From NCBI GenBank assembly GCA_019787685.1, contig JAHNUO010000002.1:1984001-2048000 (forward strand): a stretch of 64,000 nt of DNA, written 5' to 3'. This document shows, piece by piece, positions 11,740 through 24,847 of the stretch (positions are counted from its first letter, which is position 1; each line of letters begins with the position of its first letter). The stretch is from Chiua virens (lineage: Eukaryota; Basidiomycota; Agaricomycetes; Boletales; Boletaceae). A program made the translations under genes and the position numbers. Below the pieces are notes generated by a model. The model saw nothing but the letters and a program-made list of their open reading frames with translations, was not told the origin of the DNA and made no database searches.

Positions 11740-14614
11740 TCAAACTACTTCCAAAACCTCAATGGATATATTCCTCAGAATATTGTTCTCGATCTCAGGG
11801 ACAACAATCTCATGATCAGCAGCAACCCGCTTGTATGCTCCGTCCGGCCGTTTCAATAGTAACAGCACGGTAAAAGGCTGTCCCAAATGTGCGATCAACT
11901 CCAGGGCGCGTGTATAAGCTTGAACATCTCCGTCCAAGGTACGACTCGGAGGGGTCGGATCTTGAACCTCCTCAATCATCGGCTCATACGCTAGTTCTGC
12001 GTCTATATCCGCATCTGCGCTGCTCCCCACATGCGAATCCAACTCTCCGTCCGACTCCTGGCCATCTTCATCTCTGACTCCACGTGACTCCCGGAGGTGA
12101 TGGATCCACGGGTTCACGAATACCAGTTTTCGTGGCTGGTTGAGCGCAAGCAAGTCCGACGTCGTGAATTCAACGTCCCCAAGCCCAACCGTCTCCGCAT
12201 GATAAACATTCTCTTGCTCTTTTCTGAGCTTTTTTACATGGAAGACGATGCACGGGAGATGGAGGTGGAAATGAGCGAATCGGACTGGTTGCGACCGGGT
12301 AACCGAAGTATAAATCATGAGAGCATCCACCAGTGGAAGGATTGTCTGCAACTCGGCGACTCGCTTTTCCAGCTGCTCTCCTTTGAGAGATGGAAGAGTA
12401 AGTTGGGTTTGACCATAAAGTGCTGGCGAGCTGGGAAGGCAGCTGTTACATGCGGAGGACTTGCCGGTCCACGCGAGCAGGGTCACGTCACCCGATCGCG
12501 TTATGATCTCTTGCAAGATGCGACTATGGGCGAGTTCTTTTTCACCAGGCTCATGCAGTGAGGTGATCATTTTCAGGAGGGTTTTTCCAACCTCCTTCGT
12601 GGACCCAGTCACATACAATTTTTCACATGCACGTTGCCACGCGATCATCTTCAGATTCTCGAAGTTCCAATTGAATATCTTCAAGAATGAAGTGATTGAA
12701 TACATCACATTGCACATTCGAGGGAAACCTTACAATGAAAATGGTCATCAGGGGCCCGCGGTCTTCAGCGGTAAATGGGTTCTTGACCAAACCAAGTGTT
12801 TGTACAGCATTCCGTAGTCTCCTTGTTTCAGGTACATCATCCCGAGAACCTGCTGAGAGTGTTGATGATCATGTTGCCACTCGTATACTGTAGCACGCAC
12901 CTGAAGATACATGTCTTTTGTCCTTTGGTCGCAAGCATCTATGAAACGACGAAGGTGGGAAACTGCCTGCTTGCGTCGGTTGCACACGAACAAGAGAATT
13001 GACTATGTGAGAGGGATTTTCAGGGAATTGCATTTGGAAAATGCCATACACGTACGTTAATGACCACGAGAAGCTTTATATCACTTGGATCGCAGTCCCA
13101 GAACACGGAATAGTTTTCATTTAACGCGACTTCCTGTTCACCTGCACCAACGAGGGCGACAGCTCTTGCGATCTGGCCGATGGGCGACCGCTTGATCTGG
13201 AGGGACTTTACATGGGTGTAAGTGAACAAGAGAACATTATAGCAGGGAATACGATGTCACCATTTCAGTGGTTTCCAATGCTCTCTTCCATTCTCCCAAA
13301 TGCGTCCGAATAAGTGCGCAGATCGCAACCGCGTCATGCGTTCGCTTCGAGCTTTGGGCGATCTCATCTGATAGTATCGCCTCGGTTCACCGCTTGTTTG
13401 CCTTGCACCCATGATCTAAGGGCTGTGGCACTCATTCGCATGAGTGGAAGACACAAGATCTCAGGAAGATATTCTTTAGGAATAAATCCTTCAAGATTAT
13501 GAACTGTGATTCCGCTGTCATGTCCACATGCAAGATATTTCCCATCGTGAGAGATAGCGATGCAATTAATGGCCCCTGGCGAAGCACGTTGGATGATCTG
13601 GCCTATCTGTTCGCATGGACTCGAAGTGGATTCCCGAAAGGAAACTGAATAACCGTTAGAATATGCGATAAATTTGCCGCTGGTTGCAATAGACACATGC
13701 AGGTGTTGGTGACGGTTATAGTTGCCTGAGCCAATGCGCCACGACTCGGTGGCTGAGCTAAAAGATGTAGACGTGTCAACGCAAGTGACCTGTTCGTCGG
13801 TGAGGGAAGCGACGAAGAGCCGTTGGCCATCTGAGGACCAGGCAAGCGATACTGTTTTGGACGGACGTGCACCATAGGTTGAGATTTCGAACAGCTTGTT
13901 CCCGGAGGAGACGGTATAAACTCCAACTGAATTGCCGCTGGAGGAGGGTTCCGTGGCAGTAGCAATTCGGCTTGCGTCTGGAGAAAACTTGACACCAACT
14001 ATAGCCTTATTCGCATGCCCCAGAGAAATGAGTTTGACACCAGAAGTGATGTCAAAGATCTGGACAGTGCAGTCTGCTGACCCAGATGCGAATCGAGTAG
14101 AGTCGTTCGATATGTCGAGTGTGCGAATGCCTGCTGTATGTTCTGTAACTTCGATCATACAATCTCGGGTCACTGTGCTCCAGATGGTGGCCTTGTTCCC
14201 TGTTCCACCGCTGATTATCCATAGACCGTCAGTCGACACAGCTACAGCATTAATCTGACCGCTCGTGTTCATCGTCCATCGACTGACCTGCACTCTATCA
14301 GCAGCACTCCATTGACGGAGGAAACCAGAACTATCGCCGGCCACGAAGCAAGCACGATCTGGCTCAAAGCTGAGACTTGTGACTTTATTCTGATATGGGA
14401 TTTCGAATTCATTGGTACCTGGATCATGGTTGGATCGTCCGAATCAGAATTCTGTTTTCTCTAATTGTCTTGCAATGTTTGCACGTACCCATCCTGTTCC
14501 TAATGCAAGTGGCAGTCTTGGTGTTGGGAGATGAAGGGGCCGGGCTGTGCACCGGCGCGCGTGCGGCGGTGGTGCTGCCAGTGCTTCCAACCTTTGATCA
14601 TCATCAGTTATACA
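11740..14614 (-). CDS. WD40-repeat plus TPR-like protein with NLR/HET-associated C-terminal region
   Basis: Multidomain protein of an expanded agaricomycete type; role unknown, possibly self/non-self or signalling scaffold. The N-terminal half (about 14400-13400) has at least five WD40 blades (for example SGGTGNKATIWS, FASGSADCTVQIFD). The middle (13370-12680) is TPR-like: RTHDAVAICALIRTHLGEWK, SPIGQIARAVALVGAGEQE, AWQRACEKLYVTGSTKEVGK. The C-terminal exon (12678-11740) contains GDVTLLAWTGKSS and FVNPWIHHLR, which I recall after HET/NLR-type modules in agarics. Intron 12679-12733 is clear. A frame break occurs near 13384, where one extra base separates KQAVN from the TPR helix LSDEIAQSSKRTHDAV. 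An exon reaches about 14614 (GSTGSTTAARAPVHS); the true start codon was not found. Confidence 0.72.
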
Positions 14615-14979
14615 ACTAATCTTTACTTTGCCTCAAGACAAGCTCTCAGCAGGCCTCACCTATCTCGGCATACCAAGTACTGTGAAGTTCAAGTCTTCAA
14701 GTTAGCAGTTCTTCAACCCAGAGTGCTCGCCACCGATGATCCGGTCGATTCTCTGCAGGGTTTTTTGAATTGGTACATGACAGGAAGGCAAGCAAAGAAA
14801 AGTGGTGTATCACCCGCTCTTGAACGACGTGCCGAGCCAGATACGATCATGATCGGAGAGGTGCACTTACGCAGGACGTGACTAGCGCTGATTGGTGTCC
14901 ATAGCCTAAGCAATTGGATAGATAGAAATGTGATAAAATAAAATAAGACGGTCAATGATCAATCGTGGCACGGAGGCAG

Positions 14980-16015
14980 CTAGTCCATCCCAGGCTCTTG
15001 ATCAACCGAGTCGGAAACCAGCGTATGTCCCGATCCAGGCATAGAAATAGATTCCTGCCAGTGAGGCGGCGACTCGGACGCCGGCGGCACGACCCCTGCA
15101 ACAATCTGAGTTCCTCGCGCCGATTCCCGAATCTCGCGCAACGCCCGCTCCCGCTCGTCGCGCATCATCTTGTCTTTCCTGTCTTGCAAAAATGCGAGCT
15201 TGACCTGTCAGGACAGAGTCAACGTCACGTATGACTCGGAGGGCTCACGCGCGACATGACGTGACGTGACGCGTCCTCGAATCACTGAGCAAAGACGCAC
15301 GTTTTGAGCGGCAGCAGTGGCGGCAGCCTTCTGCTCCTCCCTGTTTCTTAGCGTACGCGCCTCTTTGGCCGTCTCACGCTCGAGCGCTTCGTCGAGGATC
15401 GCAGCACCGATGCGGAGATCTGCCATCTTGCTCGGGTGGAAGGCGTAATATGATTGAAAGTCTGTCACCTTGAAACACCGTGCCAGTGGCGTCAATCACC
15501 GTCGACACGAGGGGTATCTGCCACATACTTTGGGACGGAATCCGAGCTACAGGTCGACGTGGGCGTAAATTACAGCATGTGGGAGTTGGAGATAACCGGG
15601 AGAGGAGCGCAAACGAACAGACTTACCGCCAACGCATACTCGAGTGCGCCTTTCGGCTGTATCAACCGACGTTTGATGGTATCGTTTTCACGCTTGAATG
15701 AATGATAACGCGTGTTGTCGGGCTCGCGCAGAATGTTATTTGCGATCGTGGACAAGGACTGTCCAACAATGTCATGTGGAGTCAGATACAGACGTCGACA
15801 GAGGGTCATGACAGAAATGATCGACTCACCTTGAGGGAATCCATCGCGACCTCTTTCGAGTTGGGTCGAAAGATGCCGGGGTCGATGAGACGGCGGAAAT
15901 TCTGGCGCTTTTCGTGATCTTCCATGGACTGGGCAGTTGGTGCGTCCGTGTTTGTGGTATGACGTCTGGCAGCAGCGTCTGCGAGTACTTCAGCGGATGG
16001 GATGCTGGACTCCAT
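14980..16015 (-). CDS. PUB/PUG-domain protein
   Basis: PUB domains bind the tail of the AAA ATPase p97/Cdc48 and occur in peptide:N-glycanase and UBX-type cofactors. Here the domain is split over three exons: LSTIANNILREPDNTRYHS, FKRENDTIKRRLIQPKGALEYAL, LGFRPK, then VTDFQSYYAFHPSKMADLRIGAAIL. A charged helical tail (REEQKAAATAAAQN, DRKDKMMRDERERALREIRE) and an acidic end follow. ATG at 16015 (MESSIPSAEVLADAAARR) is supported by the good reading of the first exon up to the GTGAGT donor. About 240 residues. No UBX domain is visible, so this is a stand-alone PUB protein. No frame breaks were seen. Confidence 0.75.
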
Positions 16016-16175
16016 GGTGGTTCACGTGAACCAAGTGTAGCGAGTGACACATTCAGGGGCTACTACTCGTGAATAGCACAGCCAAGCAATACAATTATTC
16101 AACAGGTCAAGATAACTACAATAATTCTATCGCTACACGGGACGGCACACATCAAGTACTAGAACAGTAAAATAA

Positions 16176-19100
16176 TTAATCCGAGTCCTCGTCTCCCACC
16201 GGTCCTCCGTTATCAGAATCAACTTGGGTGTCCTGCACAGGCGACAGGCCAGCTGTCCAGAAAGAATTAGGGTCATGCACCTCGTCTGCAGAGGAGGAAC
16301 TATCACTACTCCACGGCAGTTCATGTCCATTCGGACTGGGTTCTCTGCTTCTCATCGTCCGGGAGGACTTGAGCGGGGAGGAAAATGGAAGCGAGAGTGC
16401 AGAAGCGGATTTCCGTCCGAGCTTGGTGAAAAAGGTGGATTGTGTCCGGTGTGGAGTAGAAGAATGACCTGATGGGAAAGGAATACCTCCATCGGGGGAT
16501 CCTCGCGAGTCGAGGAGATCTGAAGCCCATTTGCGACGAAGAACGGGTGACCGCAGGGGGTCCGTAGTATTCGTGTATCCAGCTTCGCCGGGCGTTGACG
16601 CGCCGGACTCCACAGTGTCATTGGCGGTCGGACGACCACGCCGGAAATACCACGCCGTGCCATTACTAGCGAAAGCCCTTTCCGCATCAGTATCCATCGC
16701 CAAGGGCCCTTCCGCGCTTGTCGAAGTTTCCGAAAACCGAGCCTCGGCCTGGGAGTCTATGAGGACACCGTCTATGTCGGGAACCTTGTTGGACCGCACA
16801 CGTTGTATAGCACGGCGAACAACTTGTCGACCAAGCGTTATCTGCTGCTCGATCCGAAACCGGTTCTCCACGATGTGCAGCTTCAATCGCCCACATTAAT
16901 CGTGCCCAGTTACTTCAAAGAATCACTCACTTTCGGCCAAGTAACCAATTCTCCAACTCGGATCATCCTCTGAAGTTCATGTGGGTCCGGATCGCTCAAT
17001 ATGTGGAACCAATCCTGTGGTGCGTTGAAATGAAGTCAGATTCAGAATGACAGTTCCTGAAGGTACCCACTAAGAGTCGCGTCTTTGGCCATATGCTGAT
17101 AAAAGTATAAGCTATGATATGCAATCGTAGATCGTAAGACTACATACGTTACGGTGCCATCGAATCGCTGAAGAAACACACTAGACCAATCCTGACCCAA
17201 CAGTTGAGGAAGTAGTTCCAGGTCCCGGATGACCTACGAGACAAGATCTGTCTCCGATGATGGTCAAGCTTGGGATATGTACTTACCTTGAAATTCTTCG
17301 TAAGCTCCAATTTGAGCCATTGTTCTGCCGCAGATAATAGGAAGTTGCCTCTCCAACCTTAGCACCTACGTCAGTTTATGGCGGAGAGTTAATTAGTCGA
17401 TTGCGTACCTTTTCCCTTTCTATGGGCTACCGGCTTTCCAGCGGAACCTCGAGGTGCAAAGAAGAATAGATGCACATGCGGGTTGACCTGTGACACGACT
17501 GGATGGGTGACTATAGGTTGGTTACATGTCAATTGCCGTATAGGCATCGAGACAGAGACAAGTCGTACCATTGAAATAGAGGTTGAGAGATTGAAGTGGT
17601 ATGTCCACCCTGCAAAGAACGTGAGGTTACAGAACCCGAAAAATCAATCATAGTGCGTCACAAACCTGAGGGAACCATCTTTAAACTTACTTCCCCAATT
17701 CCACGGTACAAGACGACCATCCTTGAGTTTCTGCATCAGCACCACCGGATTCAATATCCCAGGTACAGCCGCTGAGGCCAACAGCGCACTCCAGATGACT
17801 GTATCTGGTGCAGTGACGTAGTTGAGTAGCTTTGTTGGTCTGTCCACTCGCAATCAGGAGGGTCGTCTGCATTTAGTAAAGGAACTGACGAGTGGCGGGC
17901 GGCTGGCACGACGGATATGTTCAAGATCCGGCCAGTCCTAAGATAAGCCTCACGGAAGGTCATTGAACCCCTCGTGAAGAATGCACACTGAAGAATGGTG
18001 TTAATGGAGAACAAAAGGTGATTGTAATGGGGAGGCTATAAACCTTCCGAGCCCATGTGACACTGTCAAACCGAGCACCCGTCTTCCAGAAACGTTTGAT
18101 CCAAACTTCAAAAGGTTCCTCACAAGCCGTCAATTTGTGTGCTAGTTCGGGAACCAAGAGAGCTTTCAGCTCTGCATCTGTTCTGGTGCCAACGAGGGCA
18201 GCAACAAGACCTCCTGCAGAGGTCCCTGCAATCACTCGTGGTAACAAACCAGCATCAAGGAAAGCCTTCACTACTCCCACATGGTCTATATTTCAAGCGG
18301 TTACTTGAGCGTACGTTCATGAGCCGGATTACGCACAATAACCGAATGATGCGCCACCAGATAGACATAAAGCCGAGGTACCAAGATTGAGGCTTGCACT
18401 CTTGAAGAACCGCTTCTTCTCTTCGTTTGATAATTCCGTGGATTCGCGAATAAACTGGAGTGTTCTCTCTTGCTCGTCATAATATGCTGACGAACATGTG
18501 ATATTCCATACCAATACAGTCAATGAAAAGCCACCCACATTCGATCAAATCCTTGGTCCCAAAAAAGGTCTGAAACAGAATGAGACATATGCCGACAATT
18601 CGGAAAGAAAACGGGCGACCTCGCTGTACAATCTTGAAGTAAACAGCATGATCAGCACGAGCATTATATCAGTCAGAACACACGCATCACCTCGGTGACT
18701 CTACCCCACCAAAATTACTCCGAATACACGTTTCAAGCACGCCGAGCACTCCACGAACATCGTTCTTCTCTCTCAAAATTTTGAGCGACCGATTGACCTG
18801 ATAATGGATAAGATGTGTACTGGTGGAATAAGACGCCCTTCACACCTTCTTGACCAGCTTCCAATCAAAGAACGGGTCTTCGTCTATCTGTTTCCACTCG
18901 TGGAAATCTAGGTACCTATCCAGAGTAAGCGCGGCTTCTTTCCACTCCTGGGATCACGCAGTTAAGAATCTGGAGTGAAACCAAAAAGCCAAACGTGAAA
19001 TCACAAGACTCACATCATACGTTCGTGAGGCACGGAGACGTCGTCGCAGTTCCCCTTTCCGACCCCTCCCTGCTGAACCGTGAGGTAAGATCGCGGGAAA

Positions 19101-19640
19101 TGACGAACCCACTCACACGCCGAAAGCCATTCCTTGGTATTAACGATCTGTCTGATAAATATGTAGAGACCGAACTGGAGAGCGATGATGACGAAGATGA
19201 ACAGCTATGGGGACCATGAATGCTTTCACGCTGAGAACTCAAGGAATGCATCCGTACCAGGAGCGGCCATCGGAGAACGAGGAACAGCCATTCTTGCTTG
19301 TGCTCTGGCGATCTTTCTCCCTTCCTCCTCCTTGGCGGGGATTAATCGAGTAATTTACAGTGATGGATGGAAAAAATACCTCTTAACCTTGAGATTAACA
19401 GGCGCGAAATCGGAGAGTGCAGAAATCTTTCTTATTCGCGGGCTTTGGGGGGTTGGTGTACCTGGATAAATGCCCGGCGATGCGGCACCAAGGTGATCGT
19501 GTTCATCTGAGTGGAGTGCAGCCTTGAACGCGTCAATGTGGCTAATGAAGTCAGTACATGGATAGGCAACAAGACAGGCAGCTCACGCTTCGTCAACGTA
19601 GTCGAATGCAAACGGATCCGATGCGTTTAGCGGATTTCAT
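16176..19640 (-). CDS. Patatin-type triacylglycerol lipase, Tgl3/4/5 family
   Basis: Lipid-droplet lipase with a Ser-Asp dyad. Visible: a basic segment then a transmembrane exon (19119-19204, LFIFVIIALQFGLYIF), the region YLDFHEWKQIDEDPFFDWKL, the glycine-rich oxyanion loop SGGASFGYYHVGVVKAF (joined across an intron), nucleophile GTSAGG near 18220, and the Asp motif KDGSLR near 17670. A long Ser/Pro-rich C-terminal tail (16886-16176) is probably disordered and regulatory. The N-terminal exons include DAFKAALHSDEHDHLG and VNLKVKRRRKGERS. A start codon before SDPFAFDYVDEA (about 19620) was not resolved, so the 5' boundary is approximate. Its closest family resemblance is Tgl4/Tgl5. It is tandem with ORC4, whose stop lies about 60 bp upstream. 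Confidence 0.85.
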
Positions 19641-19701
19641 GTGAGCACCGCGGGCAGTGAAGACAAGGGACACTAGAATTACATAATCATGCCTACACGA
19701 C

Positions 19702-21808
19702 TTAACACGCCTTATTGAGCCATTTCTTGACATTGGTCTGTCCCATCGCATTCACCGCCCGCTTCACTGCACTCCTCTCAACCAAACAGCGATATCGTAC
19801 AAACTCGGGTGAAATGTTGGTCGACGGCGCAGCAGCACCCGTAAACATGTGTGCACCCACAAGTTCTTCGAAACTCTGAAATAGTAGCAAGATCAGAAAT
19901 AGGACACCAGTACGACGCTTGCAGGACTCACTCTCGCGAGAACTTCTCGAGTGCACTTGGCCATTCCAATGCTTCCTCCTTCAATCTGAATAGGCGCGGC
20001 TGACGATATGCGAAATTCTTCTCGGAACGCATCATACAGCATTTCAAACGTAATCATGTCATGGCCAGCCGAATGTGCGTGCATTGCAGCGACCAACAAG
20101 CAGATCGAAGGATAGGATAGTGCTACATATGTTTCAATGTGATATTTCGACAGATAAGAAACGAAATTTCACCATGTAAATTGGAAAACTTTTGGCGAAG
20201 ACGCTGAGCCGAAATTGCTGCAGAACGTGGGATGTAGTTGGAAACGGTGAGTTTGTCCGCAAATTGGTGACGATAGCAATCTATATCATGGTTACTCCGT
20301 GTTAAGTGCTAAAAGGTTGACTACTCACCAGCATCTGCTTGAGCATTCTGATGTCCCTGGTTAATGCAAATGTCTCCTTCATTGCGTCCACGATCTTGCG
20401 ATCTTCAAGAAAAGTGTGCACCGCAAAAGCCCATAGAGAATCCCACTCGCTAGAGCCATCGACGGGAGTGTTGAGAAGTCGTCGCGAGATACTTATCCAG
20501 GAGAGAGGATCGGATGGGGGCGCAAATCGTATCATGCGACCCGAAAAACGACTTTTGACACGCTTTTCTAACAAGTTGATGGTGTCGATTCGGGTAGTGA
20601 TTCCAACGACTGCTATCCCATGGCTGCCCTGCCCTACCTTGCAACTTTGTACGGTATCCAAGAGACAATAAAGTAGGGACTGTCTGGCATGTTGCGCAAA
20701 TAGATCAAAGGCATCGAGGATAACAATTGTCGGACGGGATAGTGTAGGCAGCACGGATATCAAAGCGGGGAGGTGGGATGGAGGCGGGACGGATATTGTA
20801 GGTCCTGGATCGATAAACGGATTGGGCTCCTCCGGGTTTTCGGCATCCTCGTCCAGATCACGTAGGAATGACTTCCCAGTCTGCTGGGACAGTTGCCGTG
20901 CAATTTCGCGCAGAGCCAAGCGGTCGTTATGCTGGGCGTAGCCAGATAGTCGAAGAACTATTGGTTCTCCTGGTAGGTCCTTGATCGCTCGCTCTAAAAG
21001 CTATTCCACCATTTCTGTTCACAATACTTGTCACCGGTCATAAAGAGAGACATACAGTGGTTTTCCCACTTCCGCGTGGTCCGAGTAAAAGGCAACTATT
21101 ACCTTCTCCACGTATTGTGGTACCATGAAGTAGACTGAGTAATTGAGTATAGGCCGTGCTATTAGTCGATGAATGGTCGTTGTCGTCAATGTCCTCAGAT
21201 GACGAAGATGACTGAATTGCATGCAATATGGCACGCTTCTGTTGCTGGAGACAAGGTACCAAATGCGCAGGTAAAACAACAGGTAGCTTGACAGGAGAGG
21301 GTAAAGTCGTAAGAGCGGAGGCCTTCTTCGGAGAAGATGGACGATTAGAACGCCGGCTCGGCGTAAGAGGTACATCATTGGAAGGAAACTTCAAGAGAGA
21401 CATGCGTGGAGTAACAGGAGGACGCGCTTGTGAAGGAGACGATGGCCCAGCAATGAACGGTGAAGCAGGTCCGGAACGAAGACACCTGGAAGGAGTAGAA
21501 GGCACTTGGTGGACATTCAGCTTTATGGCATTCGCGCCATTGGGAGCTGGGGATGCGCAGGCAGCACTGGACTTGAGTGCGATGGCTCTGGGGGTGGTAA
21601 TCTCTACGCAGTCCATTACTACGCGTGATTGTCCATTGCGGGGACCAGGAGTCGATGGTGGGACGAGATGTTTAATGGATTGCAAGTTGAGCTCATCGGG
21701 GTCATCGACGGGCTTGCTCACGACGGGTGTCGCGTCGGCGGCAGTGGCTCTACGGGTTACACGCCTTGGGGTTGAGTTGTCCTGTTGGGCTTTGCGCTTG
21801 GGAGGCAT
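19702..21808 (-). CDS. ORC4: Origin recognition complex subunit 4
   Basis: AAA+ subunit of ORC, which marks replication origins and loads MCM with Cdc6/Cdt1. ATG at 21808 gives MPPKRKAQQDNSTPRR, a basic Ser/Pro-rich disordered N-terminus with many TP sites (candidate CDK sites). Walker A is GPRGSGKT near 21070; Walker B is VILDAFDLFA near 20710. The sensor region VVGITTRIDTINLLEKRVKSRF follows, then ORC4-type lid and winged-helix segments (YPSICLLVAAMHAHSAG, TFEMLYDAFREEF) ending near 19702. Exon 1 ends at 21056 with a GTATGT donor; several short introns follow. No frame breaks. Its start codon is 45 bp from that of MED20 on the other strand. Confidence 0.92.
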
Positions 21809-21853
21809 GATAGACGCGTCAGACGTGTAACACCCACGCTTTTGTCGACCATT
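21809..21853. promoter_or_regulatory. 45-bp divergent interval ORC4/MED20
   Basis: Only 45 bp separate the ATG of ORC4 (minus, 21808) and the ATG of MED20 (plus, 21854). The two 5' leaders must overlap each other or start inside the opposing gene, so core promoter elements are shared. No TATA box is visible. Confidence 0.7.
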
Positions 21854-22887
21854 ATGGGCTTCACTGGGTGTGTCCACAAAAACCATACGTCCACCACATA
21901 ACTCACTTTGTTACAGGTTAGCGAGATGGATAAACCCACCGACGTCGGGGTTGGAGCTCATCACAGAAAATATCATGCGAAATCACCACGTTCGTAGCTC
22001 TTCGCTGCAGTCGACACCCGCCAACCCTCTTCCTGTCTCAGGGTCAAAGCAAAGGACGCTGGACTCTCGGCGTTCGCTCATACAGGTCTACCATTGGTTC
22101 TATTCCAGGACTCTCGGTCCATGCTGAGCGGTCTATGTGTACACTAACCATGAATGACCATGTCTTTGTGCTCCTAGAAGACCCTGCTGCCCCTTCTCGT
22201 GCAGATGTTTTAGCAGCGGTTCCGAATACTGCGTCTACTCAAGTGACGCATCCTCCACACTATCGTACGACTTTCCTTACCCTCCGGCCGCCAGGTGCAC
22301 TGGAACAACTCCTCAGCCAACTCAAAGCACATTGGATACCTGTTCGACAGAGCACGAGCACCTCTTCGCAGCGTGGTCAGGCCTCATCTCAACAGCTGAC
22401 TGTCGAAGGCCATGTCTTTGCGATCGGTAATGACTGGCTTGTTCGCGTGGGGAACGTCATTCTTGCAGGTGGTGCGGTAAAGGGCATGTTGTTGGAGGTC
22501 GGTGCGAGCAACCAAGGTCGACTACTTACCGCTGACTTTGATTCGTAGGCCGAGTACCTCCCGCTCCCAGTCCTCCATTCGCAGGCCGCCGACGGTACAT
22601 CTGAACTATTGTCCAATCTCCTCCTGTCAGTGCTCCCAAACATACGTGATGCAAAAACGGTAGCAGTAGCAGTCAGCGATTCTCAGTGGGAAGAGGTGCT
22701 GTGGGACCGCGAAGAAGAAGAGAGACTGAGTAGAGAAAAAACGGTTGAAGAAGCCCAAGACGAGATCTTTGTGGTAGGCGAGGAGGGCCTCCCAGGGAAA
22801 CAAAGGGGTGACTGGGTTGGCGTCGACCGAGACCGCCGATCCGCGTTCTTGATCATCGGTGCATTACGGTCAGAGGGAATTCTATGA
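21854..22887 (+). CDS. MED20: Mediator complex subunit 20
   Basis: Head-module subunit of Mediator, which links activators to RNA polymerase II. Four exons: 21854 to a donor near 21867, giving MGFTG; 21917-21989, LARWINPPTSGLELITENIMRNHH; 22042-22497, GRWTLGVRSYRS, CTLTMNDHVFVLLEDP and NDWLVRVGNVILAGG; 22549-22887, AEYLPLPVLH and the family-typical end DRDRRSAFLIIGALRSEGIL. All junctions keep frame. The tiny first exon is easily missed by ORF-only searches. The protein is about 290 residues, with an acidic Glu-rich insertion near 22720. PDK-type kinase follows 108 bp downstream on the same strand. Confidence 0.88.
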
Positions 22888-22995
22888 TCTTGTACATACA
22901 TTCGAGTCGAAATGTCGCTTATATACCTCGTTCGCCAAAACGGTTGATGACTTGATGAACCTCCTCTGGAATGATCTGCTCATTTATCCCCGACC

Positions 22996-24847
22996 ATGTT
23001 AATGTGGCAACGCTGTTGTTCTGTTCCACGACGTCCTCACGCACGTAGTGTCTCAACCGCCCTTCACTTCTACCAGAATCGACAATTGGACATTTATGCT
23101 GCAAAAGAAGCACACCGACTCACCCTACGCCAGCTCGTATATGCCTTTTCTTGTTACCAATACGTCTGCTCATCCACATCATGTCAGGTCTTTTTTGGGC
23201 GGCAAATGGACGAGGACCGACTGATCAAGGTATGTTCTGTGCTCACTGCTGCTATTGTCAAACAAACGATTATTTAGAGTGCCAACTATGTCCGCACTGA
23301 ACTACCGGTTCGGATAGCTCACCGAATAAGAGACCTCCAAGCCCTACCGTATGTCGTGGTCACCCAGGAGGGAGTAGCTAGAGTATACGAGGTGGCTAAT
23401 ACTTGTATGTCTCTTCCAACGTGCTATTTACCGTCCCTTCCAGCTCTATTGGTCCGCTTTCGAGAGGTTCTGGGAACCCCTTTCTACACCTCAGGGTACT
23501 GACTCTTAGACAGATTTAGACGTTTCCCCCAAATCACTAACTTGGCGGAAAACGCCACGTTTTGTGAATTCTGGAGAATATTTTAGACCAACAGTACGTC
23601 AGTCCTCAGACGTACGGTCTAATCTGATCCGGTCCCTAGTGCTCCAGTGATACCAAGTCTCTCCCTTGGACTGTCTCTCGCATCACCTCACCTTCCCCCT
23701 GACTCCCTCGATTCGTTTATGCATCGAATGTTGGTTTCACGTATATCAAGGCGTGTGCTTGCAGAGCACCATGTCGCATTAACGAAATCGCTGGGAAAGA
23801 ACTCACTGGAGGAGCAAGATCCCCATGTTGGCATCATTTATACAGCGCTGAACCTCAAGCGCAGCGTCGACAAATGCGTGAAACTCTTGCAGAATCGACC
23901 ATATTGCATTGATGACGATATGGAAGAAAATTGGCCCGACGGACGATGGCCGGAAGTTGTTGTTGATGGACACCTGGATACAAAATTTTCATATATACGC
24001 GAACATCTCGAGTAAGCGCAATTGACACCCGGATCCATGGGACGATGACTCACCCCTTACAAAGATATATCCTCTTTGAGCTGCTGAAAAACGTGAGTAC
24101 ACCATCGCTTCTTGAACGGCTGACACGCGTTTCCTCGGTAGGCAATGTGCGCCACTGGTATTCGGCATCGAGATACGACCACCTTGCCACCTATCCGCGC
24201 AACCATCGTGGCTGGGGAAAACAACGTCGGTGTTCGCATATCTGACCAAGGTATGATCATTAAGTGCTTCGTATGGCTGGCTTAATACGTGTATATTTCG
24301 TAGGTGGTGGTCTTTCTTCAGAATCCATCCGATCGCCTTCCGATTTGTTCTCGTTTTCCCACGTACGGAATGCGACAAGGATGGCTGACGAGCGCTTGGG
24401 AGCCCTGCGGAATGCAAGTTCAATTGGTGTTAAGGCGACCGTTGCCGAGCAGGTCGGAGGGAGGCACCTCGGAGGAAAGGAAACGAGGTATCCCCAAGAG
24501 AGTCAGGACCCCGAGAGAGAAGCCGGGATCGCACCACATCAACGGATAGGCTTGGGGTTGCCGATGAGTAATATCTTTGCAACGTGTGTTTGATTTAGCC
24601 TGAAATTTGGAGTAATGTCTGACGTCGTCCCTAGATATTTCGGAGGTTCTTTGGAACTGGTTTCATTGGATGGATGGGGTGAGTAGATTCGTCTGGGCAC
24701 AAAGCTGCTAATTATTAAGGCATATCCTAGGAACAGATGTATTCCTGCGGCTGCCGAAACTGGTGAGCAGTTGTTACGAAATGGTGACAGCGACTGTCGA
24801 ACTAATCGCGATGGCAGGGAACGAATCTAGAGGGCATCGAAGTATAA
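22996..24847 (+). CDS. Mitochondrial pyruvate / branched-chain ketoacid dehydrogenase kinase
   Basis: Inactivates a 2-oxoacid dehydrogenase by phosphorylating E1 in the mitochondrial matrix. ATG 22996 starts a basic presequence (MLMWQRCCSVPRRPHARS). Then come FYQNRQLDIYAAKEAHRLTLRQLV, SANYVRTELPVRIAHRIRDLQ, YVVVTQEG, IPSLSLGLSLASPHLP and HVGIIYTALNLKRSVDKC. The GHKL ATPase follows: N-box ELLKNA near 24080, DQGGG at about 24290, IGLGLPMS near 24550, and YFGGSLELVSLDGWGTDV. About nine small exons, stop at 24847. One single-base gap near 23571 puts ..NATFCEF out of frame with ENILDQ and adds a TAG; every other junction fits. Whether it is PDK or BCKDK cannot be told by eye. Confidence 0.85.

Noticed and set aside
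21228..21830. 200-residue plus-strand ORF
   Set aside because: Antisense to the ORC4 N-terminal exon, which has the expected Walker motifs in continuous frame.
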